A stretch of DNA of 64,000 nucleotides from Dugong dugon (GCA_030035585.1 JASCZL010000018.1:310001-374000), one strand, 5' to 3'. Positions 11,339 to 22,203 are shown, numbered from the stretch's first letter. The notes: generated by a model from the sequence alone, not told the origin. Made by a program: numbers and translations.

Positions 11339-11640
11339 TCACACTCACTCACTCACACTTAGAATCAGTCACACTCACACATATATACTCAGTGCTCACT
11401 CACACATGCTCACACACACATGAACACTTCTGTGTTCACACAGAATCACAGCCACACACCCTCATATACACTCACACGGATACATGCAAGTGCTCACACT
11501 CAGATATGCTCACGCACTGACACGTGCACACTCACACACAATTACAAGGACAGTCACACACATATACACCCAGGCACTCACTTGCACTCACACACGTGCA
11601 CACACAGATGCTTACACACTCACAAGCTCGCAGACACACA
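11339..11640. repeat. CACTCACA-rich simple repeat
   Basis: Degenerate CA/CACT-rich tract (ACTCACACA, GCTCACACAC). The Ser/His/Thr-rich open frames across it are repeat products. Confidence 0.85.
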
Positions 11641-11959
11641 TGGAGATGCCGTGTTAAAGGTTTCTGATGGGGCATACAAGGAGGGATGAGGCACTCAGAA
11701 GATGCATTGGGAGGTCAAGGAAGGCTTCCTGGAGGAGGTGATACTGGACAAGAATCAGAAACCATTAAAGTGATGCTGAGTTTTATGCTTAGCATCTGAA
11801 ACCAGGCACACATTTGTCAGGTGAAGGGGGGACAGCATGCAGATCCCGTGGAGGGACTGATTGGTCAAAGGGCCAGCCCTGCCTCCTCACCATCCGCAGG
11901 TGCCGTCGTCCCTCATCCCCGTCCATCCCCCCATCCTGAGAACCTCGCTGCCATTTGGT

Positions 11960-12085
11960 CCAACCTGCCTGTCATGTGAAGAGGATGCCAAGGCCAGCGG
12001 TGTTAAGTGATTTGCACAAGGACACACAGCCCTCGGAGCAGAGGGACAAGGGCCGGGCTGCCCGCCTCAGACCTGCTATGCCGAG
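11960..12085 (-). repeat. MIR SINE fragment
   Basis: Reverse-orientation MIR core: TTAAGTGATTTGCACAAGGA then CACACAGCCCTCGGAGCAGA. Diverged. Confidence 0.65.
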
Positions 12086-12639
12086 GGTGCGGTTTAAATC
12101 CAAAAGATTATTCTCGGGGCAGGGGTTCAGCCACCTGCCCAGTGCCCCCACCCCTCACTCCTGCCTCTCAATGTCCTCCAACCCCTGACCATCATGGGTG
12201 GCAACCTCCTCCCTTTGTCCCAGCTGGGGTCAGGCCCACTGCTGGGAGATTCCTGGGCGACCCAGTTTGGGGGTGGAGGGCAGCCCTGACCAGTCCAAGA
12301 CCCCCAAACACACCCTGGAAGCTGTGGGTGTTCCTTGGAGGCCCTGCAGGTGGCCCACCAGCAGGCACCTACAGGCTGCAAAGGGCTGTGGCCTTGCTGA
12401 CAACCCTCGCTGTGGCCATGGCAGCCCTGCCTCCCTGGGGGGTGGCGTGGGTTGCGATGCCGCTCCTCCTATTCTACGGAGCTGTTTGTTGGCGGACTGG
12501 CTCACCTGTGGGCTGAACAGGGCACCTTACAGGTAGAAGGCAGGCCAGGGAAGGAGGGTGGGGGCTGACGAGGGCCCGGGAGCCACTGTCTCGGAGAGCC
12601 TGGGTCCTTCTCCAGACCCGTGAGCTTGCACCTGACGTT

Positions 12640-12725
12640 TGCCTCAGCTTTAGCCTCCCTGGGCCCCTCCCCTCTCTGGGCCTCAGTTTTTCCTTCCGTA
12701 TATGGGCTGTGATAGGGGTCCATCA
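12640..12725 (+). repeat. MIR SINE fragment
   Basis: GCCTCAGTTTTTCCTTCCGT preceded by a C-rich diverged head, the MIR core pattern. It includes CCGTATATGG, which resembles a CArG box but is explained by the repeat. Confidence 0.6.
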
Positions 12726-13853
12726 AGTTGGGGGCTCCAGGGAGCCTCCTGGCCCCAGGGGAACGCCAGGGGCACGTGAGCAGCCAGCCCAGACCTGCAG
12801 GGCCAGGCTCACTGGAAAAACACAAAGCTTCCTTGGCGGCTGGTGGCAGCGCTGAGGCAGGAGATGAGGCAGGAAGGAGGGAGGAGGGAGGAGGGTCTGT
12901 GTGGGGGCCCGGAACGAACAGGCTGCCTGTTCCGGGGACAGGGACACGGCAGCACAAACCCTGCCAAGCCGGGAAGAGAAGGGAGGCAGGAAAGGAAGGG
13001 GGGGAAGGGGGCTCATAAAGAAGATGTTCCCACAGCTCCAGGAGGCTGGGAGGGGAGCTCAGTGCTGTCTCTGGTTGGGTCCCCAGTCCCCTGGCTCTGT
13101 CCCAGCCTCTGGCTCCAGTACTCAGACACCCCACATCTCATGATCCCTCCACCCTTCACACGCCACCTTGGGGACCGTCCTCCCCGTATTGACAGGTCTC
13201 CTGAGGCCCCTTCCCCTGTCCCGCTCTGGCCCCTCCAGGGTTTCTGCAGAGGCTGGAAAGGGTGCAGGGGACCCCACCTTTGTCACTTGCTTGCTGTGGC
13301 CTGGGGCAGCCCCTGGCTCACGGAAGCCCTTGAAAGCTGGGGTGAGAAGCACTCCATGCAGAGTGACACAAGAACCCAGTGATGCATGCCTGTCCCCTGC
13401 TCTGGCCTCCCTGCCCTCCATCCCCACCTCTTTCCCTTCTTTGGTCCTCCCCACCCCCGCTCTCAGCTCTCACCTGTGGTGCCCACTGTCCCTGTGCCCT
13501 TGGGGCAGATCTGGGTCCCTCACCCCCAGCCCAGAGCCCTGCCTCTGCAGGCCTCCCCGTCCCCATCAGGGAGGGGGATGGTGGGACAGAGCGCCCACTC
13601 TGGGCTGGACGCGGACGGGAAAGTGGTGGGTGGCAGGGGGCGCTCAGCACGGGGTCTGTGGGAGGCCCGGTTGCCCACCTCCATCACTGCTCACCCAGCA
13701 TTCACAAGAGCTGCCTTGTGGACGATGTCCCTGTCCCGTGTGCTGCCGTGCTGCCGCGGCCTCCTGAGGCAGAGGAAGGGCACGGAGCCAGGAAGCAGGG
13801 TCCGCTCCCGCGGGGCTGAGGGCAGGTCCCCCGGATGTGATATTGACCAGGAG

Positions 13854-14060
13854 GTGCACAGCAGGAGAGGGGGCAGTGGGAAAACACTGACCCCGTCACA
13901 GCCCTTGGCTTCACAGACACCAAGGGCCAACACGGTCACCCCATCTTACAGATGGGATGTGTGCAGGAGAGGGAGCAGTGGGGGAAACCCTGACCCCGTC
14001 ACAGCCCTTGGCCTCACAGACACCCACGGCCAACATGGTCACCCCATCTTACAGATGGGA
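13854..14060 (+). repeat. Tandem duplication, two units of about 103 bp
   Basis: Two adjacent copies share CACTGACCCCGTCACAGCCC (second copy CCCTGACC...), then CACAGACACC and CACCCCATCTTACAGATGGG. The core looks MIR-derived. The copies differ at only a few positions, so the duplication is recent relative to the MIR. Confidence 0.8.
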
Positions 14061-14702
14061 CGTTGAGGCAACTTTCCAAACCGTCTTCCCACTAGCAAGG
14101 GAAGAAGGGCCAACAGACCTTCCGGGCCTGCAGTGCCAGCCCTGCCCAGCACTGGCAGTCCACCTGGGAGCACATGGCCCCGGCCATGAGGTGACATCCA
14201 GGCGAGGCAGCTTCGAAAGCCCTCTGGGGAGGAGAGGCCAGGAAGGGGGCCTCGGTTTTGGCCAAAAGGGAGGGGCCCCTGGGGCAGAGCCCAACCCCGG
14301 GGCTCAGGGGCAGGGCCAGGGGCTGGGGGCAAGCAGGGCCCCAGGCTAGCAGGCACCTGACCCCTGGGCCAGGACAGCAAAGGACAAACTGGACAGGGGC
14401 TCCCCACCAGGTGACTTGGTCACGGGTGTGTCCACCAGGTCCCAGGGCCGCAGTAATGAACACCACACAGTGGGCAGCTGATGAGAACAGATTTATTCTT
14501 CACGTTCTGGAGGCTGGGAGTCAGGATGCAGGGTGTCAGCAGGCCACATTCCTTGTGAAGGCTCTAGGGGAAGATCCTTCCTTGTCTCTCTCGGCTCCTG
14601 GTGGCCCCGGCGATCCCTTGGCCTATGATATTGCGCCATGTGATTGTCCTTCCTCTGTCTGTCTCTTCACCTCTTTTAAAAGGACACCGCTCAGATGGGA
14701 TT

Positions 14703-14757
14703 AGGACCATGAGTCGGAATCTACTGGATGGCAACGGGTTTGGTTTTTTTGGTTTTA
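14703..14757 (+). repeat. AfroSINE 3' fragment
   Basis: Only the tail half is present: CCATGAGTCGGAATCTACTG then GGCAACGGGTTTGG and a T-rich end. It lies inside the MLT1-like LTR. Confidence 0.8.
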
Positions 14758-14778
14758 CTGTGATGCAGTCATTAAAGC

Positions 14779-14915
14779 TCCACGGGAGAAAGAGGTGGCA
14801 GTCTGCTCCCGTAAACATTACAGCCTTGAAAACGCTGTGTGGCGGTTCTACCCCATCCTATAAGGTCGCTATGAGTCAGAAGCGACTCGACGCCGGTGGG
14901 TTTGGTTTTGGTTCC
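14779..14915 (+). repeat. AfroSINE, long subtype, 5'-truncated
   Basis: Contains GAGAAAGAGGTGGCAGTCTG and TTACAGCCTTGAAAACGC, the extra internal block of the long AfroSINE form, then the shared tail GTCGCTATGAGTCAGAAGCG. It lies in tandem after another AfroSINE tail. Confidence 0.82.
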
Positions 14916-16071
14916 AGTACAGCCTCACGGTAACTGATGACATCTGCAATGACCCTATTTCCAGACAAGGTCACATCCACAGCTACTGGGTTAGGACTTC
15001 AGCACACATTTTGGGGGATACCGATGAATCCCTAACACAGGGCCAGGCCCTGCAGTGGGCCCCTGAGGACGCAGGATCTACCCGCCCCTTCTCTCCCAGT
15101 GCCATGGGCTGGTGAGTGCTGGACTGGGGAGCAGGCACGGGGGAGGGTGGGTGCCTGGACGCTGGCTTCAGCCAGAACAGGAGGACAGGAAGGCTGTGTC
15201 CCCCGCCTACCCCGGGCAGATGGTGGCACCCGGAGCAGATGAGACTGGGAAGGCAGACAGCCGCACCACACTCCTCAGCCGCCCCCGGCTTCTCGCGCAA
15301 CAAGAAACTTCTTCAAACTATTTGGAAAGAAGAGGGCAGGATGGTTTCAGGGAGCTAGACACCAAGACCAGGAGTCTGGAGCCAGCACTTCCCACCCACA
15401 GTGCTGGGAGCATGCCCCTGGGAGGGCCTCCTTGGCAGCAAGGCAGCAAGGCACCCACCACCCGTTTCAGCGCAGGGGAGGGGCCTGAGCCTCAGGGGAG
15501 GAGGTTGCCAATCTCCTGTAGCTCTAGGGAGGGGTTCCAGAAGCCACTCAGGTCCCCTAGAGCTGCCCTCTCCCAGTCACAGACGGCGGCCAGGATTATC
15601 TCTAAAGTCTCAAAGAGAAGCCCAAGTCCTCTGGTCACCCTGAGGGGGCCCCCGCTGATCAGGACTCAGCCTGGGGCGTGACTGCAGAGATGGGCCTTGG
15701 CACTGCTCACCTCCCCTAAACCCAAGTCACCGTTGCTGGGCAGATGTCCAGCCATGAGCCAGTAAGCACCGCCCGGGCCACTTTGTTACAACGGCCGGCC
15801 GGAAGCCAGGAGCCTGTGCTCACGGTGGGCAGCTGTGGGGCAGGGAGGCGGGGGCACTGGGAGGTGGGACCAGACCCCCTGGGACCAGGCCCCATGGGAC
15901 CAGGCAGGAGGACTCAGCTGAACCAAGCATGACACAAGGACCTGCTCTTGGGTTCAGTCAGTCCGGGCAGGAGAAGGCCCTGGTGCAGAGTATGGGGCAT
16001 GCAGCTCAGGCCAGGTGGGAGCAGCTTGGTCGGGACTACTGACAGATACTCAGCCTGTGAGCATCCCCGCG

Positions 16072-16300
16072 TGTGTGTGCATGCGCCAATGTGCCTCTGT
16101 GTGTGCATGCGCCAATGTGCCTCTGTGTGTGCATGCGCCAATGTGTCTCCGGGTGTGCATGCGCCAACGTGCCTCCGTGTGTGCATGCGCCAATGTGCGT
16201 CCCTGTGTGCATGCGCCAGTGTGCGTCTGTGTATGCATGCATGCCTATGCATGTGTGCACCCGTGTGTGCACTGCTATGCGTGTGCCTTTGGTAGGTATG
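16072..16300 (+). repeat. 26-bp minisatellite
   Basis: Six regular 26-base units (16072-16227) of the form GTGTGTGCATGCGCCAATGT plus GCCTCT, then degenerate units. Each carries GCGCCAAT, so the array clusters CCAAT motifs. Frames on both strands across it give 26-nt-phased repeats and are not genes. Confidence 0.9.
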
Positions 16301-17994
16301 CGTGTGTGAACTGTGCCCCCCTGAAGGAGCTGTGCTGACACCCTGGGGTGCTAAGCAGTGCTAATTGCCAACACCCCTGGAGATTAGCGGCTCAGCTGGG
16401 AGGGATGGGGCAGGACCCCGGAGCGTTGGCAGCTCCTGTGAGCACACCTGGCGGTCTGGAGGGAGAAGACTGGTGTGAGTCAGCACGGCCGGGGGATGAC
16501 TCACTGCCCAGCCTCTTGGAGCCAGCAGGGACAGCTGGACTTGCCCCAGAGGGAAGCAGGGTGGGGTCCCTCTCTGATGAGGAGGTATCCCCAGGCAAGT
16601 GGGGACCCAGGCGGGTGGGGGGTTGGGGAGTGGCACCGCAGGGGCCACCAGAGGAAGGCGTGAGTCCAGGGCGGTGGGGGGGGAGGGGGGCAGGGGGGAG
16701 GCTGTCATAGGACAGCAGGAGGGCACGGCCACAGAGGGAGCGAACTCTGTCCCCAGGCCTGGACCACGGCTACAGAGGACCCAGGACTGAGGCTGGGATG
16801 GGGCGGGGCAGGGATCCCCGAGATCATGGACGTGGGAGGCCCCATCTTCAAGCCAGCATCATGGGCTCAGAACCGCGAGGCAGGGAGCCTGGAGTCCCGG
16901 GGCAGAACGCCTCAAGCCGGGCACTGGACAGACCCACGGCAGCCACTGTGGCCTGCCCCCCTCCCGCGGGGCACTCCCTTCTCAGGCCAGCCTTGGAAGC
17001 TCCCTGACCCAGGCCTGCAGGCCCTCCTTGCCCAGCCCCAGCACCTCTGCCTCTCTGCCTGCCCCAGCCATGCAGCTCTGTGCCAGCCCGCTCTGGGTGA
17101 GGCTGGGGGCTAGAGAGTGGGCACCCTGTGCCTTCACCCCTGCTCATCAGGGAGTGGAGGAGCACAGAGGAAGGGGCGGGCAGCCCCTGTTATAGCCGCC
17201 CCCATCCAGGCCGCAGGAGCCGGCCTGGCCTCTTTCCGGAGGAGGCAGAAGAATGGAGCCCAAGGCCCTAGTGCGGGGGTTTGGCGAGGCCTCTGGGGCG
17301 ATAATTGGGCAGTGATTAAGTGTTCCCTAGTGGCAGTGGCTGCGGCTGTCACCTGTCACCGTGGCCCTGTGTGCAGCCTCTGAGCAGATCCTGCCTGGGC
17401 GGGGGACTCCGTGTGACCTGCAATCCCTCCCCAAGACACTGCTCTGTCACACGTGGACCTGGAGTGTCCACCTTCGTCCTGCCATTTAGGGGGGAGCCTG
17501 AGCAAAAGATACCAGGATTGTCATCAAGAGATCTGCTTCAAGCCCCAGCCCTGCCCTGACTCGAGGCCACCATGGGGCCTCATGCCCCTCTGGACTGGCT
17601 CCCCTACAAAGGGGCCACTCATGCTCCTGACGAGGCTGAGGTGCCTGGGCTGGCCACTGCCCCCTAGGTCTCTCTCCTGTCTGTGCTCACTCATCCCCCC
17701 ACCTCCTCCAGGAAGCCCTGCCAAATCTTGATGCTTCAGGGTGGGGCTGGGTGGGAGGCTAGAGCCACACAGGCCAGAGCTGGGCCATGCCCTGCCACCC
17801 TCAGGGACAACAGGGCTGTGTAAGCCGTGGGGGGGCAGGGCGAGGGCAGCCCTGATCACTACGCTCACTGCACATTCACACAGGCACACACTGGCCGGCT
17901 GCCCTCCCTGACACATGCCTTCAGACCCCAGATGTGGACACAGACTCACTGAAACGGCACACCACCACTGCCACGCTCACTGACCAGCCCTCAG

Positions 17995-18205
17995 GGATGC
18001 GTGCACGTGCATGCACATGGGTACACATATACACACATGTACACATGCACACATGTACACACACACGCACACACATACACCCCCCACATGCACACACGCA
18101 CGCACGCACACACATACACATGCACGCACATATACACATGTGCACACACATGAGCACATGCACACACACACACACGCATATGCACATACCTTACATACAC
18201 ACACA
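17995..18205. repeat. CA-rich simple repeat
   Basis: Irregular (ACACAT)n/(CA)n tract about 210 bases long. Overlapping open frames (Cys/Val-rich or His/Thr-rich) are repeat artefacts. Confidence 0.92.
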
Positions 18206-18595
18206 CCAGCCTGCAGCTCCGCCCTGGAAAACGCCTGCGGGGCCAGCCGGGATTCCGCAGCCAGCCAGGAGGACTCCCAATCTCTGTTCTCCCAGCTTCT
18301 CCCCTCACCCCCTGCGTGCCCCTCCTTTCTCTTCTCTGCCCACCCACTCACCTTTAATTAGAAATGCCAGGAGAGTGATTTTCTGGGAGATTTTGCCAGA
18401 AAGACATTCCCCCCAAGGGCGGAAGCCCAGAAGGGGAAAAGAGAGACAGATTTGTTGGGGGGGGCGGGGGGATGAGGACTCCCGCGGAGAGAGCTCATGA
18501 GGGGCGGGGAGAGCAGGGAGGGGGTTCAAGAGAGTGTGGGACCTATGAGGTCTCAGGTGTGTGAGCAAGACCGAGTGGGTCTGGTGCAGCATGGG

Positions 18596-18710
18596 GGGTG
18601 GCATGAGTGTGCATGTGGGGGGCATGAGTGTGCATGTGGGGGCAGGAGTGCATGTGGGGGCAGGAGTGCATGTGGGGGCAGGAGTGAGGGGCATGAGTGT
18701 GCACTATGCA
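18596..18710 (+). repeat. GCATGAGTGTGCATGTGGGG minisatellite
   Basis: About five units of roughly 18-21 bases, ending with a degenerate copy near 18710. Confidence 0.8.
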
Positions 18711-18904
18711 TGAGTGGCTGGCAGCAGGGGATAAGGGGTGTGGAGTGACTGTGGGTAGTGGTGGGTCACCTGTGCCCAGGTAATATCAGAAGCCCAGACC
18801 CACCCCCAGCCATCCAGCGTAGGGGTTCCCCAGGAAGGGCGCCCCTCCGCCATCCCATTGCCAGGGAGGCAGAAGGGGCCTCCCTCCCGAGGGAATCTCG
18901 CTTG

Positions 18905-18930
18905 CTTCCGGAGCTCCACTCCTTGTATGG
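18905..18930 (+). promoter_or_regulatory. Candidate proximal ARC SRE with ETS site
   Basis: CTTCCGG (reverse ETS core, 18905-18911) lies ten bases before CCTTGTATGG (18921-18930), a CArG-like site with one G in the central A/T block. It sits about 1.1 kb upstream of the inferred start. A serum-response element in the first 1-1.5 kb of the rodent Arc promoter is established; identity with that site is inferred from motif and position. Confidence 0.55.
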
Positions 18931-19986
18931 TGCTCGCTTCTCAGCCTCAGCTGACGGCGCTAGGCTGCCGGCACCCTCCCCTCGCTTCCCCCGTCTCTGT
19001 CTCCCCCGCCTCCTAGGGCTCTTGGCGCTTCTGGCCAGGCTCTAGCTGTGGCCTGAGGCTCTCAGGGTTCAGGGGCAGCACCCTGGGGGCTGAAGACCCC
19101 TCCATCCCCCCACCCCCCAAGTAGCAGCTGGCAGACATCCCCAGGGCTGCTTAATACAGAAGTCTCAGTCTTCACCAAAAATCTGGGGCTGGTGGGGGAC
19201 CAGGCAGTCCTGTCCAGGCAGGGCGACACTCACAGGTCACACACCCACAGCAATGCAGGGGCCTGGGCAGAGCCCTCCCCTGGCCCCAGAGCCGCAGCCA
19301 AGGGCCGCGGGGCAGGAGAGTGTGGCCACATAGCACAACTCACACCCCGATCCCTGACCCCGGGAATGCCCAGCCACATGTGTGTGAAGACCCCCCGAAG
19401 TCCCTTAGCTCAGGGAAGGGGGCTGATTCAGGGGCGGGGCTCGCTGCCAGGGCTCTTCGGTGACTAAACAACCTATAAAGCCCGACGGGGCAGGTCCTGG
19501 GTAGTAGGGCCCCAGGACGCACTGGTCCAGCCGCCCCCTCCCCAGTCGTAAAGAGAGAGGTGGGCCTGAGGGGAGACCCTGAGACCCTGGAGGGGAGTGG
19601 GCTTCCTCCTTACCCTGCTGGGGTAACAGCCTGCCTCGGCTCCCTCCTCGCACACACCCTCGCCCAGCCCAGCGCGTGGCGGGAGAGACGGGCCGGGCCC
19701 TCGGGGCCCAGCACTCGCGGGGGCGCGGGCGGGGGCGGGGGTCGTCCTCGGGACCGCCCTGGGGTGGCGGTGAGCTCTCCGCAGGCCCAAACGCCGCGCC
19801 TGGTGGCTTAGCCAGCCCGCGGCCGAGCCGTGTGTGCAGGGGGTGGGGCCTCCCTCAGCACGGGGTTGGGGGCGAGTGGGCGCGGGAGGCGGGGTCTGCG
19901 GGGCGCGGGCGGGGCGGCTGGAGGGCCGCGTATCCGCCAATGAGCGCCGGGGCTCCGGGGGGGCCGCCCACGGCCCGGAGCTGCGG

Positions 19987-19994
19987 CATAAAGA
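19987..19994 (+). promoter_or_regulatory. TATA-like box of ARC
   Basis: CATAAAGA in an otherwise GC-only promoter, placing transcription start at about 20015-20020. The resulting 5' UTR of about 210 bases agrees with known ARC mRNAs. Confidence 0.65.
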
Positions 19995-20014
19995 GCGGGC
20001 GGCCGCGGCTCGGC

Positions 20015-20227
20015 GCAGAGCGGCTCTCGGAGCTTCTTGCCTCTCGCAGCATCCGGCCTCCGCCGCATCCAGCGCCGCTCCCGCTGCTCCCGCCGCGCCG
20101 CGCCGCGCCGCGCCGCGCCGAGCCCGCTCCCCGGCCGGCAGCCTCCCTCTCTGCGCCTGCAGAGGACTCGGCCGCCGCCGCGTCTCCTAGCCTGTCCGAA
20201 CCGCCGCCGCCCAGCCACCTGCGAGCC
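20015..20227 (+). other. ARC: ARC 5' untranslated region
   Basis: The sequence from GCTCTCGGAGCTTCTTGCCT onward resembles mammalian ARC 5' UTRs. It contains a (CGCCG)n pentamer tract. There is no upstream ATG between the inferred start and the ARC ATG. The ARC frame is open upstream of the ATG, but only because the region lacks A/T. Confidence 0.6.
20090..20122 (+). repeat. (CGCCG)n pentamer tract in ARC 5' UTR
   Basis: About six to seven consecutive CGCCG units. It would form a very stable GC structure in the leader and is likely length-variable. Confidence 0.85.
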
Positions 20228-21418
20228 ATGGAGCTAGACCACATGACGAGCGGCGGCCTCCACGCCTACCCGGGGCCGCGGGGCGCGCCGGTCGCCAAGC
20301 CCAACGTGATCCTGCAGATCGGCAAGTGCCGGGCGGAGATGCTGGAGCACGTGCGCCGCACCCACAAGCACCTGCTGACCGAGGTGTCCAAGCAGGTGGA
20401 GCGCGAGCTGAAGGGGCTGCACCGGTCCGTGGGCAAGCTGGAGAGCAACCTGGACGGCTACGTGCCCACGGGCGACTCGCAGCGCTGGAAGAAATCCATC
20501 AAGGCCTGCCTGTGCCGCTGCCAGGAGACCATCGCCAACCTGGAGCGCTGGGTTAAGCGCGAGGTGCACGTGTGGCGCGAGGTCTTCTACCGGCTGGAGC
20601 GCTGGGCCGACCGCCTGGAGACCGCAGGGGCCAAGTACCCGGTGGGCAGCGACCAGGCCCGCCGCACCGCCTCCGTGGGCGTCGGGGGTCCCGAGAACTA
20701 CTGCCACGAGGGGGACACCTACGACTACACCGTCAGCCCCTATGCCATCACCCCGCCGCCGGCCGCCGGGGAGGTGCCTGGGCAGGAGCCGGCCAATGCC
20801 CAGCAGTACACGCCGTGGGGGCCGGGCGAGGACGGGCAGCCCAGCCCTGGAGTGGACACGCAGATCTTCGAGGACCCACGGGAGTTCCTGAGCCACCTGG
20901 AGGAGTACCTGCGGCAGGTGGGTGGCACGGAAGAGTTCTGGCTCTCGCAGATCCAGAACCACATGAACGGGCCGGCCAAGAAGTGGTGGGAGTACAAGCA
21001 GGGCTCAGTGAAGAACTGGGTGGAGTTCAAGAAGGAGTTCCTGCAGTACAGCGAGGGCACGCTGTCCCGCGAGGCCATGCAGCGAGAGCTGGACCTGCCG
21101 CAGAAGCAGGGCGAGCCGCTGGACCAGTTCCTGTGGCGCAAGCGGGACCTGTACCAGACGCTCTACGTGGACGCGGAGGAGGAGGAGGTCATCCAGTACG
21201 TTGTGGGCACCCTGCAGCCCAAGCTCAAGCGCTTCTTGCGCCATCCGCTGCCCAAGACCCTGGAGCAGCTCATCCAGAGGGGCCTGGAGGTGCAGGACGG
21301 ACTGGAGCAGGCAGCTGAGCCGGCCGAGCAGCCCCTGCCCGCGGAGGAGGAGGCCGAGGCGCTCACGCCCGCCCTCACCAACGAGTCGGTGGCCAGTGAC
21401 CAGACCCAGCCAGAGTAG
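20228..21418 (+). CDS. ARC: ARC, activity-regulated cytoskeleton-associated protein
   Basis: Complete 396-residue frame, the same length as human ARC and nearly identical along most of it; it starts MELDHMTSGG and ends DQTQPE. ARC is an immediate-early neuronal protein derived from a Ty3/gypsy-type gag and kept as a host gene. It drives AMPA-receptor endocytosis at synapses and assembles capsid-like shells that carry RNA. Residues about 20-130 form the basic, coiled-coil matrix-like domain with the CLCRC palmitoylation motif at 94-98. A linker covers about 136-206. The capsid N-lobe (about 207-277) binds partner PxY/F-type peptides and the C-lobe spans about 278-370. The SUMO-site lysines K110 and K269 are present. 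In the oligomerisation motif 113-119, residue 113 is Val where human and rodent have Met. The whole frame lies in one exon. The ATG is fixed by homology and a GCGAGCC context. No breaks were seen. Confidence 0.99.
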   Translation: MELDHMTSGGLHAYPGPRGAPVAKPNVILQIGKCRAEMLEHVRRTHKHLLTEVSKQVERELKGLHRSVGKLESNLDGYVPTGDSQRWKKSIKACLCRCQETIANLERWVKREVHVWREVFYRLERWADRLETAGAKYPVGSDQARRTASVGVGGPENYCHEGDTYDYTVSPYAITPPPAAGEVPGQEPANAQQYTPWGPGEDGQPSPGVDTQIFEDPREFLSHLEEYLRQVGGTEEFWLSQIQNHMNGPAKKWWEYKQGSVKNWVEFKKEFLQYSEGTLSREAMQRELDLPQKQGEPLDQFLWRKRDLYQTLYVDAEEEEVIQYVVGTLQPKLKRFLRHPLPKTLEQLIQRGLEVQDGLEQAAEPAEQPLPAEEEAEALTPALTNESVASDQTQPE

Positions 21419-22011
21419 AGGGCGGTGAGCTGGCCCGCCCGCCTGCCCGCCCGGTGCACCCGCGGGGCAGTTGCCCACAGACTTGAGGGCTGAGGTCAAC
21501 TCCTGCAGAGGCCTCTTCCAGAGGCACCCACCTCGGCTCTGCCTGACCCACACAGACACTCTGGCTGCCCGGCATGGGCAACTCCCTGAAACAGCAAAGC
21601 ACCCTGAGCCGGGGCTCCTGCCCTGACACCCCTCACACCCCACCGTCTGTCTTCCCTGCCCGGCCTCCTGGGCCGGTGACCCCGCCGCCACACTCTCAGG
21701 CCACAATGGAGTCTTGCGGCCCCCTCCCTCTGCTCGTCCCCACGCTGGGCCCCCTGGGCACTTGGAAAGCCAAGTGTCCCATGGTGCGGCTGGCGCACAG
21801 AGCTGGGGATGCCCAGAGCAGAAGCTGAGCAGAACTAGTGCCTCGGGAACCTCAACGTCCAGTGATGTGGCCATGCCACCCTCTCCTGGCAGCCACGGCC
21901 GAGCCAGCTGGCACCTGTGCTGCCTCCAGGGCAGCTGGCCAGCCCAGCAGCGCTGCTCCCTCCCCGGGGAAGGCCGAAGACCTGGGACTCTGGTGCCTCC
22001 TGGTGCCTCAG
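21419..22011 (+). other. ARC: ARC 3' UTR, exon 1 part
   Basis: Runs from the TAG stop to a consensus donor CTCAG|GTGAGC at 22011/22012. Known ARC genes have coding sequence only in exon 1 and two introns in the 3' UTR; this exon end fits. Confidence 0.75.
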
Positions 22012-22203
22012 GTGAGCTCCTGCCTGTGGCGCCCCCACCTGAGCTCTGGGAGGGCCCCAACTCTGTTTTCTGGTGATGGGACCAGGTGGCCTGTGGAGAG
22101 GGGGTAAAGGAGCAGCGACCCCTGGGGACTGGGGGGGGGGCATGGGGGCGGAGCAGGCCCGGGGTTTACTGAGCCACCTCTCACTGTCTTCTCTCTCGCC
22201 TAG
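22012..22203 (+). other. ARC: ARC 3' UTR intron 1
   Basis: Begins GTGAGC and ends in a pyrimidine tract TCTTCTCTCTCGCCTAG. Contains a G run near 22130. The acceptor could shift three bases to the next CAG. Confidence 0.7.

Larger units (their letters stand above)
14447..15038 (-). mobile_element. MaLR (MLT1-like) solo LTR carrying AfroSINE insertions, fossil
   Basis: Reads as a reversed MLT1-type LTR: AGAACAGATTTATTCTTCAC and TTCTGGAGGCTGGGAGTCAG near the left, TGACCCTATTTCCAGACAAGG-type sequence and TTTTGGGGGATACC near the right. AfroSINE sequence has landed in the middle. It is a degraded solo LTR of an ancient placental family, older than the SINEs within it. Confidence 0.7.
19660..21425. 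promoter_or_regulatory. CpG island spanning ARC promoter and coding exon
   Basis: Dense CG dinucleotides begin at about 19660 and run through the 5' UTR and the whole ARC coding region. Many GC boxes (GGGGCGGGG, GGGCGGGGC) lie before the start. The CpG density keeps several spurious frames open on both strands. Confidence 0.85.

Noticed and set aside
12699-12708. CArG-like CCGTATATGG
   Set aside because: Sits in a diverged MIR core and deviates from CC(A/T)6GG.
19676-20227. N-terminal extension of the ARC frame by 184 codons
   Set aside because: The frame is open only because the promoter and leader lack A/T-rich stops. The inferred transcription start is near 20015, no in-frame ATG lies between it and 20228, and ARC proteins start at MELDH.
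20234-20962. Long minus-strand frame opposite ARC (242 aa)
   Set aside because: It is the mirror of a GC-rich coding exon; its Leu/Ala/His-rich product has no domain and no promoter or splice support.
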